A model generated the notes under the pieces. The model was not told where the DNA came from. It saw only the letters and a program-made list of their open reading frames with translations, and searched no databases. From the NCBI GenBank assembly GCA_003141955.1, contig PLOC01000029.1:1-51697 (forward strand): DNA of 51,697 nucleotides. The letters run 5' to 3'. This DNA comes from Chloroflexota bacterium. Lineage in GTDB: Bacteria; Chloroflexota; Limnocylindria; Limnocylindrales; CSP1-4. The translations under genes and the position numbers were made by a program. Below, piece by piece: positions 48,212-51,697 of this stretch. Numbering within the stretch: position 1 is the stretch's first letter; each line of letters opens with the position of its first letter.

Positions 48212-48307
48212 CGGCGACGGCCGCCAACTCCTCGCCGACCCTCGCCGACCCCGCACGACCATGACATACGTGGAACGTTTGGCGGTCGGGGTTGCGTCTC
48301 AGTAGGT

Positions 48308-48856
48308 GTGATGACGAATCGGAGAGAGCTAGTCACCGCGGCCCGAGACGGAGATCGCCACGCGTTTGCCGACCTGGTCGATCTCGAGTCGCGCGAAGCC
48401 ATCGGCCTCTGCCTGGCAATCCTGCGCAACCAGCCGGACGCCGAGGACGCCGCGCAGGAAGCGTTCGTTCGAGCCTGGCGCCAGCTGCCTTCCCTGCGCG
48501 ACCCCGACCGCTGGGGCGGCTGGTTTCGGCGACTGACGGTCAGCGCCGCAATCGACTACCACCGGCGCCGGCGCAACGGCAACCTCGTGCCCCTCGACGG
48601 GCAGGAGCCGCCGCCGCTGCCCGACACGCAACACTCGCTGGCAGCCCTCGACGAGACGCGGCGATTGATCGCCCGCCTCGACGCCAAGGACCAGGCCCTC
48701 CTGGTCCTGCGCTTCGGCCACGATCTCGAACTACCTCAGGTTGCGGAGGCTCTCGGCATCCCGGTCGGGACGGCCAAGTCGCGCCTGCACCGAACCCTGG
48801 CTCGACTTCGAGCGGAACTGGAGAACGACAATGCACCTCGAAGACCGAATTCGTGA
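48308..48856 (+). CDS. ECF-type RNA polymerase sigma factor
   Basis: DAEDAAQEAFVRAWRQLPSLRDPDRWGGWFRRLTVSAAIDYHRRRR; sigma4 LRFGHDLELPQVAEALGIPVGTAKSRLHRTLARLR. Confidence 0.92.
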   Translation: MMTNRRELVTAARDGDRHAFADLVDLESREAIGLCLAILRNQPDAEDAAQEAFVRAWRQLPSLRDPDRWGGWFRRLTVSAAIDYHRRRRNGNLVPLDGQEPPPLPDTQHSLAALDETRRLIARLDAKDQALLVLRFGHDLELPQVAEALGIPVGTAKSRLHRTLARLRAELENDNAPRRPNS

Positions 48857-50249
48857 CGCGGTCCGGGAGGATCGCCTGCCCGAACCAAGCTTGCAGTTCA
48901 ACGGCCGGGTGATGGCCGGCCTGCCGGACCGGCCGCTCGGAGCCCGCTGGAGGATCCCGGCAATCCCGGGCCTGCTGCGGTTCACCGCGATCGCCCTGGT
49001 CCTGGTTCTTGCGGCCGGCGCCATTGGCTTGCCTCTGATGCTGTCCAAGCCGGGTGCAGTGGAGCCGAGCCAGAGCGCGGATGCGACCGGGAGCTCGGAC
49101 GCCACGGTCTCGCCCGGTCCGAGCCTGGCGCCGACGTCGCACGTCTCCCTCGCGTCTGCTGGCACGTTCAGCCTGACGGGCTCGATGCCTGCCCCACGCT
49201 ACCGCGATACAGCCACGCGTCTCCTCGACGGTCGTGTCCTCATCGCCGGAGGCTGCGTGTTCGGGCCCGACCCGGGCGGACCCGATGCCTGCGTCCAGAG
49301 CGCCTCGGCCGAGCTATACGACCCGGTGACCGGCACCTTCAGGCCGACCGGCTCGATGACCACCGTTCGCGCGGACATGACCGCTACTCTGCTGCCCGAC
49401 GGCCGCGTCCTCATCGTCGGTGGCACGGATGCCGGCACAGCCGATCTCGCGTCAGCCGAGTTGTATGACCCGGCGACGGGGACCTTCAAGGCGACCGGTT
49501 CTATGAACTTCCCTCGGTACGATCAGACAGCAACCTTGCTGCACGACGGACGTGTACTTATCGCCGGCGGCGAGGGCGACACCGGGCCTGTAGCCTCGGC
49601 CGAGCTGTACGATCCGGCGGCCGGCAAGTTCACCATGACCGGCTCGTTCACGACTCCCCGGATGTCCTTCACGGCAACCATGCTCCCAGACGGCCGCGTC
49701 CTGATCGCCGGAGGCGCGAGCTACGACGGCGGGGAAGCCCTTGCCTCAGCCGAGCTGTTCGACCCGGCCACCGGCAAGTTCACCTTGACCGGCTCGATGG
49801 CTGTCGCTCGCTTCGAGCACAGCGCCACGTTGCTCTCCAATGGGCTCGTCCTGGTCGCCGGAGGCAATGGCGGAAGTCTCGGCGGGGCCGGGGCGTTCTT
49901 CCCTGTCCTCGCTTCAGCCGAGTTGTACGACCCGTCCACCGGCAAGTTCAGCCAGACCGGCTCCATGATTGCCTCTCGCAGCGATCCAGTCGCCACACTG
50001 CTCTCCGACGGCCGCGTCCTGGTTGCCGGAGGCTCTTCCGGTCAGGGTCAAGGAGAGGTGCTCACAACCTCAGCCGAGCTGTATGACCCCGAGACGGGGG
50101 CCTTCACCGCGACCGGCTCGATGACCACTACCCGGGGGGTCCCCACGGCCACCCTGCTCTCCGACGGCCGCGTCCTCTTCGCCGGAGGAGCCAATGACTC
50201 GACGGTCAACGACGGCTTCCTCGCCTCTGCCGAGCTGTATCAGCCGTAG
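48831..50249 (+). CDS. Single-TM protein with extracellular kelch repeats; possible ECF-linked anti-sigma/sensor
   Basis: About 45-aa cytoplasmic N-terminus, TM FTAIALVLVLAAGAIGLPLML, Ser/Pro linker, then kelch repeats FSLTGSM...DGRVLIAGG...ASAELYDP; 26-nt overlap with the sigma gene. Confidence 0.82.
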   Translation: MHLEDRIRDAVREDRLPEPSLQFNGRVMAGLPDRPLGARWRIPAIPGLLRFTAIALVLVLAAGAIGLPLMLSKPGAVEPSQSADATGSSDATVSPGPSLAPTSHVSLASAGTFSLTGSMPAPRYRDTATRLLDGRVLIAGGCVFGPDPGGPDACVQSASAELYDPVTGTFRPTGSMTTVRADMTATLLPDGRVLIVGGTDAGTADLASAELYDPATGTFKATGSMNFPRYDQTATLLHDGRVLIAGGEGDTGPVASAELYDPAAGKFTMTGSFTTPRMSFTATMLPDGRVLIAGGASYDGGEALASAELFDPATGKFTLTGSMAVARFEHSATLLSNGLVLVAGGNGGSLGGAGAFFPVLASAELYDPSTGKFSQTGSMIASRSDPVATLLSDGRVLVAGGSSGQGQGEVLTTSAELYDPETGAFTATGSMTTTRGVPTATLLSDGRVLFAGGANDSTVNDGFLASAELYQP

Positions 50250-50369
50250 GGTCGGCCACAGCGCCGAGGCAGACCCACGCCGGTTGGCGGCGGTGCTGCC
50301 GGCTGAGCTGCGAATACCCGTAAGTGGTCGGGGCGAGAGGACTTGAGGCCGAGATAAGAAGCTAGCCGA

Positions 50370-50396
50370 CTCCTGCTTCTCCCGTTGTATCAGCAG
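50370..50396 (+). repeat. Inverted repeat, left arm
   Basis: CTCCTGCTTCTCCCGTTGTATCAGCAG; its reverse complement matches 50827-50853 at 25/27 positions. Confidence 0.85.
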
Positions 50397-50473
50397 CGAC
50401 CGCCACCGCATGACGACACGTCCTTTGCCGGCGACCCGCGAGGTGCGATGCTTACCTCGAAAGTCGTGTTCCC

Positions 50474-50737
50474 ATGACAACGCCCACGCGCCCTGTTGGC
50501 AGGAGGCTCTGGTTCGTCTCCCTTGTGCTCATCGTCGCGATAGTGGCGGTTGGCATCATCGTCTCCCGTTACGCGCAGCCCCACATCGCCTCCCCGCTCG
50601 CCGTGCGCCTCACTGCGGCGGTGATCGTCACCGCCTTCGCCGCCGTCGCCAAGATCGCCGCCGGACCGCGAGCCGCGGCCGCGACGGCTGTGGTGGGGGT
50701 CCTGATCGGTGTCGTGCTGCTCCACCAGCTGGCATAG
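50474..50737 (+). CDS. Small membrane protein (87 aa, about 3 TM)
   Basis: MTTPTRPVGRRLWFVSLVLIVAIVAVGIIVSRYAQPHIASPLAVRLTAAVIVTAFAAVAKIAAGPRAAAATAVVGVLIGVVLLHQLA. Confidence 0.5.
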   Translation: MTTPTRPVGRRLWFVSLVLIVAIVAVGIIVSRYAQPHIASPLAVRLTAAVIVTAFAAVAKIAAGPRAAAATAVVGVLIGVVLLHQLA

Positions 50738-50826
50738 CCGTCCGGATCTTCCCGATCGCAAGGACGCGCCGCTGACGCTGTCCTGGCCAGGCAACCGCCG
50801 CCGCGCCCCGGCTGGACGCCCGTCGT

Positions 50827-50853
50827 CTGCTGAGCCAACGGGAGAAGCAGGAG
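50827..50853 (+). repeat. Inverted repeat, right arm
   Basis: CTGCTGAGCCAACGGGAGAAGCAGGAG; see 50370-50396. Confidence 0.85.
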
Positions 50854-50924
50854 CGGACTTGGCAGTCAGGCGGGGGAGATCGCCGAGACCCTGCCGCGAC
50901 AGCGTGTCGGCGCGACCCCCTTCC

Positions 50925-51697
50925 TCACTTTGCCGATGCCATTTGCGGCCCGAGGTCTGCGGCTAGCGTGCGCCCGTAGTAGTCGGCCACGGCCCGGAAG
51001 GATTCTTTCGGTTCCCAGGTCATGTCGGGATAGGTGTTACCGCGCCTGCCCCCGGCAAGCGTCTTGACCAAGGTCGAGGCAGCCATATCGAGATCGTAGC
51101 GAGGGTCCTCGTCGTAGGGATTGATCGCGGATAGGAAGGTACCGACGAACGCCCCATCGACCCCGGTCGCATCGAGAATGGCGAGTGTCTCGGCAAGCTC
51201 TCGAGCCTGGAGTTCCTCGTCGCGAACGAAGACGCCGGTCAGTCTGGGGCGTACGAACCGGCCAACGAGCGGCAGAGAGTGTGCGAACAACCTCTTACCG
51301 TCGACCATGCCGCCGAGACTCAGCGCGAGGCCCTTCTTCTCGGCCCCCTGGTAAGTGCCCATCCCAAACTCAGTGTTGACGACCGGCTTGCCCGTAGCGA
51401 ATGGCGGCTCGACCATCTCGACGTAGCGATCCTTGACCGGGCCTACCCGGTAATGGTCGACGCCGACGATGTCAAGGGGCCTCCAGTCAACCGCTTCCTA
51501 GATGAGCGAGGCATAGCTGAGAGGACCGTGGTAGACGCTCCGCACGGCTTCGACCGTCCTGGCGAGGAAGGCGTTGAGCGGCGCGTTGTGCTTCCCAGCC
51601 TTGGCGTTCTCCCAGAAGCCGGGGTTCTTGATCCGATCGAGCAGGCTCTTTCCCGGGACGATCCCCCGCATGAAGAGCGTCAACTCCCCCCCCTCCC
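50925..51697 (-). pseudogene. TIM-barrel/glycoside-hydrolase-like protein, interrupted by an in-frame amber codon and truncated by the window edge
   Basis: Continuous frame ...VYHGPLSYASLI*EAVDWRPLDIVGVDHYRVGPVKDRYVEMVEPPFATGKPVVNTEFGMGTY...; TAG at 51498-51500 (minus strand). Confidence 0.65.

Noticed and set aside
50250-50470. Possible tRNA-like fragment in the intergenic region after the kelch gene
   Set aside because: No cloverleaf, TTCGAATC-type T-loop or anticodon stem could be assembled by eye.

Overview
GC-rich bacterial chromosomal window of about 51.7 kb. The taxon is uncertain; the kelch-type lipoproteins and density of signalling genes would fit Chloroflexota or actinobacteria-like lineages (inference only). 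No rRNA, tRNA, CRISPR array or transposase was recognised. Left third: a xyloside/xylose locus with two YicI-type GH31 alpha-xylosidases, an ABC importer (SBP plus two permeases, no ATPase), a LacI-family regulator divergent from xylA-xylB, and kelch/Asp-box lipoproteins. Middle: hybrid histidine kinase, MarR/fabD, two KAS-II (fabF) genes, an MFS efflux pump with divergent MarR, a CopA-type P-ATPase with a CsoR-like operator, and ogt. From about 28.5 to 45.8 kb: a dense c-di-GMP/two-component island (PAS-GGDEF, REC-EAL-REC-LuxR, histidine kinase, REC, REC-PAS-GAF-EAL, multi-PAS/GAF-GGDEF, TM-PAS-GGDEF-EAL) with a FliA/WhiG-type sigma factor inside it. The most novel signal is at 37.8-39.0 kb. 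A tiny ORF (MKQRLAYLIWFAGPASPTLIAIGG*) sits directly before the sigma factor, and a diverged second copy (MIRGFNTALSSRYLIGRSQAASPSPGLIATGG*) sits directly before the next gene. The two downstream proteins also share an N-terminal peptide (MAxxxGF(L/F)GGLRGNxxPERDAxxEF), so this looks like a duplicated micropeptide plus leader module with peptide-level conservation. Other points of interest are a 28-bp perfect palindrome inside an EAL gene, a 98-bp perfect direct repeat inside a GGDEF gene, a 484-bp interval bounded by 27-bp inverted repeats, regulator-gene remnants, and an in-frame amber codon in the final gene. Right end: J-domain protein, alcohol dehydrogenase, inositol-phosphatase, and an ECF sigma/kelch pair.
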